64,000 nucleotides of DNA from Propionispora sp. 2/2-37 (GTDB lineage: Bacteria > Bacillota > Negativicutes > Propionisporales > Propionisporaceae). The stretch's first letter is position 1. Each line of letters begins with the position of its first letter. The position numbers and the translations under genes are program-made. The notes beneath the pieces were generated by a model. The model was not told the DNA's origin. It worked only from the letters and a program-made list of their open reading frames with translations, and searched no databases. Positions 1 through 9,093 of the stretch are shown piece after piece. Where the stretch lies: contig NZ_CYSP01000004.1 of NCBI RefSeq assembly GCF_001298735.1, positions 124,001 through 188,000 of the forward strand, read 5' to 3'.

Positions 1-627
1 GTTAAAAGGTTTATCGGCAATGATGACAATACCGGAAAAAATATTAGCCAGAAGATCTTTAGCCGCTAAAGCAAAAGCCAAGCCTCCCAGACCTAAACCG
101 GCTACAAAGCCGTTAACATCATAACCCCAGCCGCTGGCTATCACGACAAACGCTAAAGCCACAACAATAAAACGGAGCATTTTCGAAAAAAACGGTATCA
201 AAATCCGGTCAATTTTGAGATTGAGCAGACGCCCCAATGCCTGCTCATTGGCAGCATACAAACCAATCAAATGATACAAACCAATGGCAACAAACATAAT
301 GACAGCCGAACTGAATACATTTTTAAGCAAAAGTTCATAGGTATCCGGCAGGTAATTGATCAAAGCCAAATATATACCAAAACTACTAATCAAATTAGTT
401 AACGGCCTTTTAAAAGCCAGTAAAATAAGTTCGTCCGTATTTCCTTCCGTGCCATTACAAAGCGTAATGAAAAATTTAAAAACATATTCGGCAAAAATCT
501 TCTTTAAAACCACAAAAACCAGAAAAATAGCAAGCGACGTGGTTAATAAGTAGAGATGGGCATAACTAAACAGATATTGCAGCACGTGGCTTGTCTGAAA
601 CGCGACCTGTAAAAAGTTTATTTCCAA
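1..627 (-). CDS. MscS-family mechanosensitive channel, C-terminus cut off by window edge
   Basis: This gene starts with TTG at 627-625, seven bases after a GGAGGAAGG ribosome site, and runs off the left edge after 209 codons. The visible part has several hydrophobic segments and ends in the pore-lining helix typical of MscS, with the Gly/Ala-rich stretch GLGLGGLAFALAAKDLLANI followed by FSGIVIIADKPF. MscS channels sit in the inner membrane and open on hypo-osmotic shock to release solutes. The cytoplasmic vestibule domain lies outside the window. The TTG start is supported by the ribosome site and by the reading frame staying open to base 1. Confidence 0.9.
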   Translation of the reverse strand, partial: MEINFLQVAFQTSHVLQYLFSYAHLYLLTTSLAIFLVFVVLKKIFAEYVFKFFITLCNGTEGNTDELILLAFKRPLTNLISSFGIYLALINYLPDTYELLLKNVFSSAVIMFVAIGLYHLIGLYAANEQALGRLLNLKIDRILIPFFSKMLRFIVVALAFVVIASGWGYDVNGFVAGLGLGGLAFALAAKDLLANIFSGIVIIADKPFN

Positions 628-786
628 TATTCCTTCCTCCAGTATCCCTCTTAATTATGAACAGTGTAACCGAATATCGCAAATTACTCAAACCGCTTAT
701 TCTTTTAAAAATATCACATGTTCCATTTAACCTTACGCGCCCGTTCCTTTTTCTCCATTCTGATCTTCTTTTCACCTATAAACATA

Positions 787-826
787 ACCTCCAGGCCTGC
801 TGTTTGTTTCACAGCGGCCTGGAGGT
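787..826. repeat. Strong hairpin in the gap 628-1141
   Basis: The 11-base arms ACCTCCAGGCC (787-797) and GGCCTGGAGGT (816-826) are perfect inverted repeats, and an inner GCTGT/ACAGC pair extends the stem. No T-run follows on either strand, so it is not a standard terminator. Apart from this hairpin and the weak small ORF at 912-1061, nothing recognisable was seen in 628-1141. Confidence 0.6.
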
Positions 827-911
827 CAATAAAGCTTACAAGATAGTCTCTGTTCTCCCAATCAACGGGCTATTTCTTTTTTAATAACGCTATTTTTCTG
901 CAGTTTCTCTA

Positions 912-1061
912 TTACTTCGCCTGCTCCAGCGCTTTCTGCCCGGCTTCCATAAATTGTTCATAGGAACCAAAACAGTCGTTAAAAAGTGCATTACCATTTC
1001 TTTGTTTAAAAAAATTACTTATATTCTGGCTATTTCTAAATTTTCCCGCGGATATTTCCAT
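912..1061 (-). CDS. Possible 49-aa protein or gene remnant
   Basis: An ATG-to-TAA frame of 49 codons whose second half looks like real protein (ends GSYEQFMEAGQKALEQAK), reminiscent of the tail of a helical or phasin-like protein. There is no clear ribosome site in front of the ATG and the N-terminal half is low-complexity, so it may be the decayed end of a longer gene. No function can be assigned. Confidence 0.25.
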   Translation of the reverse strand: MEISAGKFRNSQNISNFFKQRNGNALFNDCFGSYEQFMEAGQKALEQAK

Positions 1062-1141
1062 AAAAAGAACAAACTGTTAATGAGAATGATTTTTGATAAC
1101 ACAAGCAGCTATTTTCCTGCCGCCGGCAAGCTTACTTTTCG

Positions 1142-1693
1142 CTACCACACCCGTTTAGCCCCGTAATACCGTTGGACGAAATAATTATCCTGCATGTCAC
1201 CGATAGCCACTACACCGTTAGAAAAGGATGTATGAATAAATTTACTCCCACCGATATAAATTCCCACATGCGATGCTCCCGGCTCATAGGTTGTAAAATA
1301 GACCAGATCGCCCGGCTGCAGCGCTGCCGGTGATACCGTCCGACCAACGAGAAACTGTAAATCGGCGGTACGGGGCAGGTCGATACCTGCCTGCCGGTAT
1401 ACATACTGGACCAAACCGGAACAGTCAAAGCCCTGGGACGGTGAAGCTCCCCCCCATACCACCGGTTGCCCCAGCATATTGCTAGCAACTGCCAGAATCG
1501 TGGATGCCTGCCCACTGGGTTGAGATGGTAGCCGGGCAGCGATAAGCTGCTCATCAGCTACCGGCATAGACGCCCCCAAAATAGAATCCAGGGACGCTAT
1601 AAACTGATTGTACCCAGAGGCCGGAGCGGCCTGAGCGCCAGAAGTACTGCTAAATAGCATCCCGGCAAATAGAATTGTCAACCACTTTTTCAT
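1142..1693 (-). CDS. Secreted NlpC/P60-family cell-wall hydrolase
   Basis: This is a 183-aa protein with an N-terminal signal peptide (hydrophobic to about residue 20, then AQAAPASG) and an NlpC/P60 domain from about residue 65. The catalytic Cys is C91 in FDCSGLVQYVY, the His is H142 in SHVGIYIG, and the third polar residue is probably H154 in KFIHTS. Family members cleave gamma-D-glutamyl-meso-diaminopimelate or related bonds in peptidoglycan. It lacks SH3 or LysM wall-binding domains, so it is a minimal enzyme. It is the last gene of the minus-strand run that begins with the RND efflux operon, 26 bp after the lipoprotein gene, and may be co-transcribed with it. Confidence 0.88.
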   Translation of the reverse strand: MKKWLTILFAGMLFSSTSGAQAAPASGYNQFIASLDSILGASMPVADEQLIAARLPSQPSGQASTILAVASNMLGQPVVWGGASPSQGFDCSGLVQYVYRQAGIDLPRTADLQFLVGRTVSPAALQPGDLVYFTTYEPGASHVGIYIGGSKFIHTSFSNGVVAIGDMQDNYFVQRYYGAKRVW

Positions 1694-1719
1694 CAGCCGC
1701 TCCTCCTATCGGACTCCAA

Positions 1720-2178
1720 TTAATGATTCATACCTTGTAGGTGAGTAGTAGTCTGTTTTATAATATCCTGCATGACTTTGACTTTACCATCGAGGGCATT
1801 CGGGTCTGTTTTACCCGAATTTACACTGTCTTTAATATCTGTCGCTGCTTTCCGTAAATTATCTTTCAAACCTTCATCCATCATATGCGGAACAACTTTA
1901 TCCACGGTGCTCACTAGTTGAGCCGCGCTCTTTTGGGCGTCCATCGTTTGGCCCGCCTTCACTTGCTTGACTACGTCTTGCAGCGCTTTGTCCAGATCTT
2001 TCATCATGGGCATGGGATCTTCCTTAGGCATTGTCGCGCTATGGCCTTGATGGCTGGTTGCCTGCTCCTGAGAGGCAGGAGCCTGGGCTGCCGGTTTTTC
2101 ACTAGAACCACAGCCTGCGATTAGGGACATCGCTGCGACAATGGCCACAATGCCAAACAATACTTTACTTTTTTTCAT
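1720..2178 (-). CDS. Small lipoprotein following the RND efflux operon
   Basis: This is a 152-aa protein with a lipoprotein signal (LIAGC lipobox, Cys at residue 23), a low-complexity linker containing His and Met (GHSATMPKEDPMPMMK), and a helical C-terminal domain of about 95 residues with no recognised catalytic motif. ATG follows a GGAGG site. It sits about 110 bp after the cusA-like gene, separated by AT-rich DNA without a clear terminator, so co-expression is plausible. Its Met/His-rich linker fits a periplasmic metal-handling accessory, but that is inference; the family was not recognised. Confidence 0.8.
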   Translation of the reverse strand: MKKSKVLFGIVAIVAAMSLIAGCGSSEKPAAQAPASQEQATSHQGHSATMPKEDPMPMMKDLDKALQDVVKQVKAGQTMDAQKSAAQLVSTVDKVVPHMMDEGLKDNLRKAATDIKDSVNSGKTDPNALDGKVKVMQDIIKQTTTHLQGMNH

Positions 2179-2286
2179 AATGGAATAACCTCCAATAGAT
2201 TTAAGTTTTTATTTCCAAGTTTCCATTTTTGTGGTGGGATAAAATCTCCACCACAGTTTTTCAATATTCGATTTTATTGGACAGGT

Positions 2287-5200
2287 TTACTCTGCCGTAT
2301 GGGAGTTTCTCGATACAGGTGGGTTCTTGCGCTCAAGCCACTGATGCCAGACCAGATAGATACAGGGCAATACGATTAGTGTCAAAATCGTGGAGGTAAC
2401 CAGACCACCTACAACAACCGTAGCCATAGGCCGCTGCACCTCAGCGCCGGTTCCTGTGGCAAAGATCAGCGGGAATAAGCCCAAACTGGCGACCAGCGCG
2501 GTAATCATAACCGGGCGCAAACGGGTAAAGGCACCCTCTAAAATTGCTTCTTCCAGGGACCGGTGATCCCGCAGATGTTTTATATACGTCACCATAATCA
2601 CCCCGTTTTGCACCGCAATCCCAAAGAGGGCAATAAAGCCGACTGCCGCCGCTACCGTCAGATAGGTATTGGTTATATACATTGCCACAATGCCGCCTAC
2701 TAAAGAGAACGGAATGTTTATTAAAATAAGGAAAGCGTCGCTGACCGACTTAAAGCTCATATAAAGCAGGAAGAAGGTAAGCACAACAACTGCCGGAACG
2801 ACGATTGCCAACCGTTCTTTGGCCCGTTGCTGATTTTCATACTGGCCGGTCCATTTCAGGGAATAACCGGGCGGCAAATCCACCTTTTCCCTGATAACCT
2901 TGTTTGCTTCATCCACAAAACTAACTACGTCCCGGCCCCGGGTGTTCATTTGCACAATCATCCGGTAGACCCCGTTTTCACTGCTGATCATTGATGGTCC
3001 GTCGACCACCTGAAATTGAGCAACCTCACCCAGCGGTACATAGGCCCCGGTAGCCGGCTTTGCTGCAACTGCCGTGCCGCCACCGCCCATACCGCCCATA
3101 CCGCCGCCGGCATTTGTCGCTCCGGCAGCACCACCGGTTACCGGAATAAGGATATTTTGCATGGCATCAATACTTTCGCGGTTTTCCCGGTTGTAACGCA
3201 CCAGAACGTTAAAACGCTTGCGTCCTTCAATGGTAGTGGTGGCGTTTTTGCCGCCGACCGCCAATTCCACGGCATCTTCGACATCGGCAATGTTTAAACC
3301 ATAACGGGCCGCTTTTTCCCGGTTGACCTGAATTTCCAGATAGGAAGCGCCAAAAACCCGTTCAGCCAAAAGGTCGCTGACTCCCGGCACCGTTGCCAAT
3401 GCTTTTTCAATATCAAAAGCTTTCTGCTGCAATACGGCAAGATCTTCCCCGTAAAGCTTAATTCCCAGTTCGGTACGCACTCCGGTAGTCAGCATGGATA
3501 ATCGGCCGGCAATCGGCTGGGTAAAGGCCAAATTAAGCCCGGGAATATTAGCAAGTCTGATCATCATTTCCTGTTCAATGGCGTCTTTGGTCACACCGGC
3601 CCGCCATTGGTCTTTTGGTTTTAAAGTGACAATGGTCTCAATCATGCTGACAGGAGCCGGGTCCATAGCTGATTCGGCCCGGCCGACTTTCCCCACCGAC
3701 ATGTCAACTTCCGGAATCTCCATGATGACCTTATCCATTGTTTTGGCTGCTTCCACTGCTTCTGTCAGGGAGACACTGGGCAGCATGGTCGGCATTACCA
3801 GGAATGTTCCTTCATCCAAAGCGGGCATAAAGGTAGTTCCTAAGAAAGGCAGCAAAGAAAATCCGGCAATCATGACAACAATAGCAACAATAATGGTAGT
3901 TTTATGATACTTCATCACGGATTTCAAAATTGGCACATACCACTGATGCATTTTAGCAACAATCCAGGTATCCTTCTCCTGAATCCGGCCCCTGAGCAGC
4001 AAGGTACACAATACCGGCACCAGCGTAAAGGCCAGCAGCAGCGATCCGCTCATGGCAAAGGACTTTGCCCAGGCCATCGGCGTGTACATTTTACCTTCAG
4101 TACCGGTCATGGTAAAGACCGGCAGGAAAGTGACAATAATAATCAGGATGGAAAAGAAGATAGGCGCGGCCACTTCCTTGCCTGCCTCCAGGGTAACATC
4201 AACAATACTGCGCCGGCCGCGGTCCTCGGCCAAATGCCGGAAGATATTTTCCACCATGACGATGGCCGCATCGGTCATCACACCGATGCCGATGGCAATC
4301 CCGCCAAGGGACATCAAATTGGCCGACAGATGGATTTGCTTCATGGCAATTAGCGCGATTAGAATACCGATCGGGATAGCACTGGTCACAATCAAACTGG
4401 ACCGGACATTGCCTAAAAAGAGAACTACAATGATAGAAACCAGAATAAACTCTTCAACGAGTGCCCGGGTCAGTGTATTGACCGCCTTTTTTACCAGATC
4501 GGTTTGGTCATAAAAAGGAACAATCTTCATGCCTTCCGGTAAGGTTGGCTGAATTTCAGCGATTTTGGCTTTTACCTGATCGATAACATTGAGGGTATTT
4601 TCACCCATGCGCTGAATGACAATGCCGCCGGCCGCCTCATAACCGGATTTAGTCAGCACCCCCCGGCGAAAATCCGGTCCGGCCGCCACACTGGCCACAT
4701 CTTTGATATAAATAGGCACGTTATTGTTTTGGGTAATCACAATGTTCTTAATATCATCAATGGATTCAATCAAACCCAGACCGCGAATAATAAATTCCTG
4801 GCCGTTTTGCTCCACAACCTTGGCTCCAATGTTAGCGTTATTAGCTCCGAGCGCCTCGAATACCTGGTTAAACGTAACCCGGTAGCTTTGCATAAGCTGC
4901 GGATCAAGATTGACCTGATACTGCATTACATAGCCGCCAATGCTGGCCACTTCGGCCACTCCCGGCACAGCACTTAGCTGCTGCTTGATGGTAAAATCCT
5001 CCACCGTGCGCAAGTCGGCCAGGTTGTGGCGGTCACTTTCTACCGTATACATGAATACCTGACCCATCGGAGTGCTGACTGGTCCCAGAGCGGGCTGCAC
5101 GCCACGCGGTAATTGCGGAATGGCCTGCTGCACTTTTTCATTCACTACCTGACGGGCAAAATAAGGTTCTACTCCATCCTCAAAAATAACCGTAATGAGC

Positions 5201-5472
5201 GACATCCCGAACGAAGAAGCCGAGCGTACTTCTTTTACGTTGGGCAGCCCGCGCAATGCCGTTTCCAGCGGATAGGTAACCTGGTCCTGAATTTCCTGCG
5301 GGCCCCGTCCCATCCAGTCGGCCGAAACAAGCACCTGATTTTCGCTCAAGTCGGGGAACGCGTCAATGGGAGTATCACGTACCGTAAAAACTCCCCAGAC
5401 AATGACCAGGGCGGTTAAAACTAAAATAATTACGCGGTTTTTCAGAGAAAACTCGATTAGTTTATTGAGCAT
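2287..5472 (-). CDS. cusA: CusA/CzcA-family heavy-metal RND efflux pump, likely Cu(I)/Ag(I)
   Basis: This 1061-aa protein is a full-length inner-membrane RND transporter (family about 1040-1050 aa) with twelve expected membrane helices and two large periplasmic loops. The proton-relay motif DAAIVMVEN (D401, E408) is present in helix 4. Three methionines align with the Cu/Ag-binding triad of E. coli CusA (M573, M623, M672): M560 in LVMPTMLP, M610 in PVSMIETI and M660 in LSMLTTGV, with near-identical spacing. This argues for monovalent copper or silver over Zn/Co/Cd. An unusual Gly/Ala/Met-rich insert lies at about residues 779-810. The gene follows the membrane-fusion gene by 11 bp and starts after TAAGGAGG, so it is translated as part of a CBA operon. 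Confidence 0.95.
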   Translation of the reverse strand: MLNKLIEFSLKNRVIILVLTALVIVWGVFTVRDTPIDAFPDLSENQVLVSADWMGRGPQEIQDQVTYPLETALRGLPNVKEVRSASSFGMSLITVIFEDGVEPYFARQVVNEKVQQAIPQLPRGVQPALGPVSTPMGQVFMYTVESDRHNLADLRTVEDFTIKQQLSAVPGVAEVASIGGYVMQYQVNLDPQLMQSYRVTFNQVFEALGANNANIGAKVVEQNGQEFIIRGLGLIESIDDIKNIVITQNNNVPIYIKDVASVAAGPDFRRGVLTKSGYEAAGGIVIQRMGENTLNVIDQVKAKIAEIQPTLPEGMKIVPFYDQTDLVKKAVNTLTRALVEEFILVSIIVVLFLGNVRSSLIVTSAIPIGILIALIAMKQIHLSANLMSLGGIAIGIGVMTDAAIVMVENIFRHLAEDRGRRSIVDVTLEAGKEVAAPIFFSILIIIVTFLPVFTMTGTEGKMYTPMAWAKSFAMSGSLLLAFTLVPVLCTLLLRGRIQEKDTWIVAKMHQWYVPILKSVMKYHKTTIIVAIVVMIAGFSLLPFLGTTFMPALDEGTFLVMPTMLPSVSLTEAVEAAKTMDKVIMEIPEVDMSVGKVGRAESAMDPAPVSMIETIVTLKPKDQWRAGVTKDAIEQEMMIRLANIPGLNLAFTQPIAGRLSMLTTGVRTELGIKLYGEDLAVLQQKAFDIEKALATVPGVSDLLAERVFGASYLEIQVNREKAARYGLNIADVEDAVELAVGGKNATTTIEGRKRFNVLVRYNRENRESIDAMQNILIPVTGGAAGATNAGGGMGGMGGGGTAVAAKPATGAYVPLGEVAQFQVVDGPSMISSENGVYRMIVQMNTRGRDVVSFVDEANKVIREKVDLPPGYSLKWTGQYENQQRAKERLAIVVPAVVVLTFFLLYMSFKSVSDAFLILINIPFSLVGGIVAMYITNTYLTVAAAVGFIALFGIAVQNGVIMVTYIKHLRDHRSLEEAILEGAFTRLRPVMITALVASLGLFPLIFATGTGAEVQRPMATVVVGGLVTSTILTLIVLPCIYLVWHQWLERKNPPVSRNSHTAE

Positions 5473-5483
5473 GCTGATCCTCC

Positions 5484-6758
5484 TTAATGACCGCTATGGC
5501 CGCTGTGTTCGCCCCCGGCAGCCGGTGGCGCAACCGGTGCGCTGCCGCTGCCTTGACCACCTGCTGCGGCAGGTGTACTGGCGGCTCCCCCACCGCCGTG
5601 ACCGGCATGACTGCCAAAACTACCCAGTTTCGTCTGGGAATCAATTAGAAAGGTAGCAGCAGTAACTACGGTTTCACCTGGTTGCAGCCCGGACAATATT
5701 TGAACATAGCCATCCGCTGACTGACCGGTAACTACTTCCCGTTTGACAAAGGTATCTTCACTTTGGGCCACAAAAACGATGGTCTTACTACCAGTATCCA
5801 AAATGGCCGATTCCGGTATCACCAGGCTTTCCCCTAATGGGACTTGCACAGTGGTATTTACAAACATATTGGGTTTTAATTTTCCTGCAGGATTGGCCAT
5901 TTCGATTCGTACCTTAACGGTCCGGGTGGCGTCATCCAGCACCGGATTAATAAAGGTCACCTGCCCGGTAAAGGTCTCTCCCGGATAGGCCCCGCTGCTT
6001 ACCGCCACCTGTTCACCGGGAGTAATGCCGGCGATGTCTTTTTCGTAAATGTCGGCATACAGCCAGACAGTAGATAAGTCCGAGAGACTGTACAGTTTAT
6101 CGCCAGGCATAATGTACGCGCCCGGCAGCAGTTGTTTTTCCAATACGGTACCGCCGAACTGGGCATAAATAGTCATATGGTCCTTGGTCTGACGGGTGTG
6201 TTCAAGGTGTGCGATATCATCATCCGCAACATTTAGGAGTTGCAATTTGCGCCGTGCTGCATCCCGTAAGCGATTGTTGATCTGAACGACGTCTTTACCG
6301 GCATTCTGCAGTTTCTGTACATTCTCCAAAGTCAGCAAATATTCTTCCTGTGCGGCGATATAGGTTGGACTGTAGACGGCTGCAATCGCCTGGCCGGGAG
6401 CAATATATTCCCCTTCAGCAGTTACATAAAGTTCGTCGACCCGGCCCTCGATCCGGGAAGTAATGTAGGTTTTGCCATCTTCATTCATAGCAATCTTACC
6501 GGTGGTCTTAATCTCTTTGTTCAGTGACTTAACAATGGCCTGTGCAGTTTGCAGCCCGGCCAGTTGACGGGCTTTGGCATCTAATGTTACCGTATCGCCC
6601 ATGGCCATGACCGGGCCGGACATTTGACGGCCCGCATGGTCCGTTGCCGCCGGTTTATTGTGCTGTACGGTATAATAATAGCTGGCTCCACCAATAACCA
6701 ATATGCCGACAGTTACGCCAATGATGATTTTCTTTTTGGACCTTAGCTTTTCGATCAT
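5484..6758 (-). CDS. cusB: CusB-type periplasmic adaptor (HlyD/MFP family) with His-rich tail
   Basis: This 424-aa protein links the RND pump to the outer-membrane channel. It has one N-terminal membrane anchor (residues 10-29), then a short Met-containing stretch with M46, M51 and M53 that may correspond to the metal-binding methionines of CusB, then the lipoyl/barrel/hairpin architecture (TYIAAQEEYLLTLENVQ in the helical hairpin). The last 45 or so residues are Gly/Ala/Pro-rich with six His, ending GGEHSGHSGH, an extra metal-binding tail. The start at 6758 follows GGAGGGG; a longer frame upstream has no ribosome site and overlaps the preceding gene. It lies between the channel and pump genes. 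Confidence 0.92.
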   Translation of the reverse strand: MIEKLRSKKKIIIGVTVGILVIGGASYYYTVQHNKPAATDHAGRQMSGPVMAMGDTVTLDAKARQLAGLQTAQAIVKSLNKEIKTTGKIAMNEDGKTYITSRIEGRVDELYVTAEGEYIAPGQAIAAVYSPTYIAAQEEYLLTLENVQKLQNAGKDVVQINNRLRDAARRKLQLLNVADDDIAHLEHTRQTKDHMTIYAQFGGTVLEKQLLPGAYIMPGDKLYSLSDLSTVWLYADIYEKDIAGITPGEQVAVSSGAYPGETFTGQVTFINPVLDDATRTVKVRIEMANPAGKLKPNMFVNTTVQVPLGESLVIPESAILDTGSKTIVFVAQSEDTFVKREVVTGQSADGYVQILSGLQPGETVVTAATFLIDSQTKLGSFGSHAGHGGGGAASTPAAAGGQGSGSAPVAPPAAGGEHSGHSGH

Positions 6759-6786
6759 GCTGTCCCCTCCTTTTTCACTTTGCCCA

Positions 6787-8088
6787 TCATGGCTGTACTC
6801 CACTGGTAAACATTGGTTTTCCCACTGCTTTTTCCAGGTTGGCTGCCGCCTTTTCATAGTCCACGCGAGCTTTATAGTAATCCAGCTTCGCATTGCGGAG
6901 GGCATTCAGGCTGTCAAGAACCGCCATAAAATCGACTTTGCCATTGGTATAGCTCACCACTCCGGCCTGATAGGTTTGCTCGGCCTGCGGGATGACCGTG
7001 TTTTTGTACAGATCAATCTGGCGCCAGGCTGACTGAGCCTCGGTCAACGCCATTTGCAAGTCGAGATCAGTCATGTTTTTCATATTGTTTAATGAAGCCT
7101 GGGCTGCATCCAAACTAGCCGCAGTTGACTTGGCTTCGGCTTTGTTTTTACCCTGCCACAGGGGTAGCATGACCATAAATTCCATTTTCCAGGTATCAGG
7201 CTGTGTATCCATCATCGTTTGTTTTCTGTCTTTATAGCCAATGCTGAACTGATAGTCCGGCAACCCTTGTTTTTTAGCCAGTTCCATACCATTTTTCGCC
7301 ATATCTACTTGCCGTTCCATACTCACAACAGCAGGTTTACCGGATTGTGCCTCTTTTTGCATAACAGCCAAATCAAAATTCGGCGGCGGTGCACTGAACT
7401 CTTCTCTCACGGTAAACGGTGTATCGGTTGAACGACCAAGAACACTATTGACTTTGGCTTTCGCTACCGCCACCATAGACGCCATATTCAATAGATCGGT
7501 GGTCATTTTTGAAAACTCGGTCTGGGCCCGTAGCGTATCTTGCAACGGCACCATTCCGGTGGAATAATTCACCTGGGCAATCTGGACCAATTGGCCCATC
7601 AATTGTTGGTTTTCTTTGCCGATTTCCAGCGCTTTATCGGCATAAAGCAGGTCATAATACGCTGTTTTGGCTGCCGTGTAAACCTCCATTTGCTTATCCC
7701 GGTAATTAGCTTCAGCCATCTCCGCATCACTGCCGGCCATTCTGCCCATTGCTTTTAATTTAGCCGGATTCATGATCTCCTGGGTAAGCGTATATTCAGT
7801 CATCATGGCATCAAAGGGATTTAAACTGTTTTTCGGTATGTCATCTTTCATAATGCCAAGCTGCGGATTAGGCCAGGCGGTTGCCAGCGGAATGCGGGCT
7901 TGTTTTTCTTCCCAGCGCTTTTGACTTTCAATAACAGACGGGTTGTTCTTGACAGCCGTATCCACCATTTGCTGCAGTGTTAATATTTCCTGCGATTCCG
8001 CCGCCAAATCCGGAGTATTTGCCAGTACGGCCATGAGGGTTACCAGTACTAGCTTCTTCTTCCCTGTTACCCAATTTCGTGTGTCCAT
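6787..8088 (-). CDS. TolC/CusC-like outer-membrane efflux channel
   Basis: This 433-aa exported protein of the outer-membrane factor family has a signal peptide (KKKLVLVTLMAVLANTPDLAAES) followed by the repeated helical OEP domain with typical NNPSV and WPNPQLG stretches near the mature N-terminus. It forms the exit duct of a tripartite pump with the adaptor and RND protein encoded immediately downstream (28 and 11 bp gaps). There is no lipobox, unlike E. coli CusC. The start at 8088 is chosen because AAAGGAGG lies just before it; an upstream in-frame start would lie inside that site. First gene of the operon. Confidence 0.92.
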   Translation of the reverse strand: MDTRNWVTGKKKLVLVTLMAVLANTPDLAAESQEILTLQQMVDTAVKNNPSVIESQKRWEEKQARIPLATAWPNPQLGIMKDDIPKNSLNPFDAMMTEYTLTQEIMNPAKLKAMGRMAGSDAEMAEANYRDKQMEVYTAAKTAYYDLLYADKALEIGKENQQLMGQLVQIAQVNYSTGMVPLQDTLRAQTEFSKMTTDLLNMASMVAVAKAKVNSVLGRSTDTPFTVREEFSAPPPNFDLAVMQKEAQSGKPAVVSMERQVDMAKNGMELAKKQGLPDYQFSIGYKDRKQTMMDTQPDTWKMEFMVMLPLWQGKNKAEAKSTAASLDAAQASLNNMKNMTDLDLQMALTEAQSAWRQIDLYKNTVIPQAEQTYQAGVVSYTNGKVDFMAVLDSLNALRNAKLDYYKARVDYEKAAANLEKAVGKPMFTSGVQP

Positions 8089-8354
8089 AGTGCCTCCTTT
8101 TCTCTGCATTCAGAAATTCAGCGGATAAATTCTTGTTTGGGCATAGCCGATCATTATCTTGCTACCAACGATACAAACTTCCTGTGAATAAGTATGAATA
8201 GCTTTTGAGGGACTCATGAATTTTTATTTAATAAAAATTTTCGTTTATTCAAGACTGAAACAGATTCTACCTGTCTCCAAACCGGCTTCCAGCAACTCGT
8301 CCGGCACCAGCTTTCTGCGTATTTTTCTATAACACGGGCTGACTGATAAACACC

Positions 8355-8387
8355 GGAGGCCTGGCACCGTACGGATACCAGGCCTCC
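8355..8387. repeat. Hairpin in the gap upstream of the efflux operon
   Basis: Arms GGAGGCCTGG (8355-8364) and CCAGGCCTCC (8378-8387) are perfect inverted repeats around a 13-base loop. No T-run follows. A smaller AGTCC/GGACT stem at 8419-8437, followed on the minus strand by GTTTTGC, may be a weak terminator for the Met-rich gene. The rest of 8089-8451 is AT-rich in the middle and should hold the promoter of the efflux operon, but no convincing -35/-10 pair was identified. Confidence 0.55.
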
Positions 8388-8451
8388 CAAACTATGTCAA
8401 GCCCTGGATAAGCAAAACAGTCCGCCTATCGGGGACTAGGAGGCAAAAGTT

Positions 8452-8838
8452 CTATGACAAATGATGGGAGTTGTGATCAGCCGTCCCTGACGCGGTGCTA
8501 TCATTAGCCGGAGCTTTATCAGTGATAGCTTCTTCGGTTTCTTTCATCATGGCTCGGCACTGCCGCTGCATTTCGGGTGAGTTCATCTCAGCAGTTCCTG
8601 CGGCCGCCCCCTCGCGCTTCGAATCGTGCTCCTTAAGCATGACTTCGCACTGTTTTTGCATGTCCGGTGAATTTTTCATCATGTCCGGGCCCATATTTGT
8701 CATATGTCCGTTTTGCATCACTCCCGGCGACGGAGCCGCCAGCTCCGTACTCTGAGCGGCTGCCGACCCGAAAGTCATCCCTAATGCCGACACAGCCACC
8801 AAACTGCCAATCATCCAACCTTTTATGGTATTATTCAT
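8452..8838 (-). CDS. Exported Met/His-rich protein, probable periplasmic copper-binding protein
   Basis: This 128-aa protein has a signal peptide (cleavage probably after GSAAAQ). The mature part carries two copies of a motif, NSPDMQKQCEVMLKE and NSPEMQRQCRAMMKE, each with Met, one Cys and a Met or Met pair, plus a first Met-rich stretch (MQNGHMTNMGPDMMK) and a His-containing end (DHNSHHLS). Met/Cys/His repeats of this sort usually bind Cu(I)/Ag(I). A GAGGAGG site precedes ATG. It follows a 48-aa membrane peptide gene by 70 bp and is about 360 bp upstream of the copper efflux operon. The family was not recognised by name; the metal role is inferred from composition and neighbours. Confidence 0.82.
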   Translation of the reverse strand: MNNTIKGWMIGSLVAVSALGMTFGSAAAQSTELAAPSPGVMQNGHMTNMGPDMMKNSPDMQKQCEVMLKEHDSKREGAAAGTAEMNSPEMQRQCRAMMKETEEAITDKAPANDSTASGTADHNSHHLS

Positions 8839-8908
8839 AGTAACATCCTCCTCATAATATAGTTACCCTTACTGTTTGCCGCTGCAGCATTTCACCCCGG
8901 TTCATCTC

Positions 8909-9055
8909 CTATCCGACGTGCATGACATACAACATGGCCGAAAATGCCGCTGTCCATGCTCCCCACTGCAGAATTTGTAATACAACCCGCTGTCCGGGCG
9001 TATAGATTGCTCCGCCTTCTTCCGGCCTATCAGCCGGTCCGTCCGGTTCCATCAT
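8909..9055 (-). CDS. 48-aa single-span membrane peptide
   Basis: ATGATG follows an AAAGGAGG site at ideal distance. The protein is acidic at first (MMEPDGPADRPEEGG) and then has one hydrophobic, Trp- and Met-containing helix (ILQWGAWTAAFSAMLYVMHV). It is too short for most gene callers. It is the first gene of a likely two-gene operon with the Met-rich exported protein, behind a promoter with phased repeats. Function unknown; a membrane-anchored helper of copper handling is a guess from position. Confidence 0.7.
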   Translation of the reverse strand: MMEPDGPADRPEEGGAIYTPGQRVVLQILQWGAWTAAFSAMLYVMHVG

Positions 9056-9093
9056 ATTACCTCCTTTAGCAATACGGGATCGAGTCTGCCTTA

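Noticed and set aside
2900-5660. Several open frames of 80-150 codons opposite the RND pump and adaptor genes
   Set aside because: They lie entirely antisense to strongly supported genes, have no ribosome sites and show odd Gly/His/Arg-rich composition typical of shadow frames in GC-rich third-position genes.
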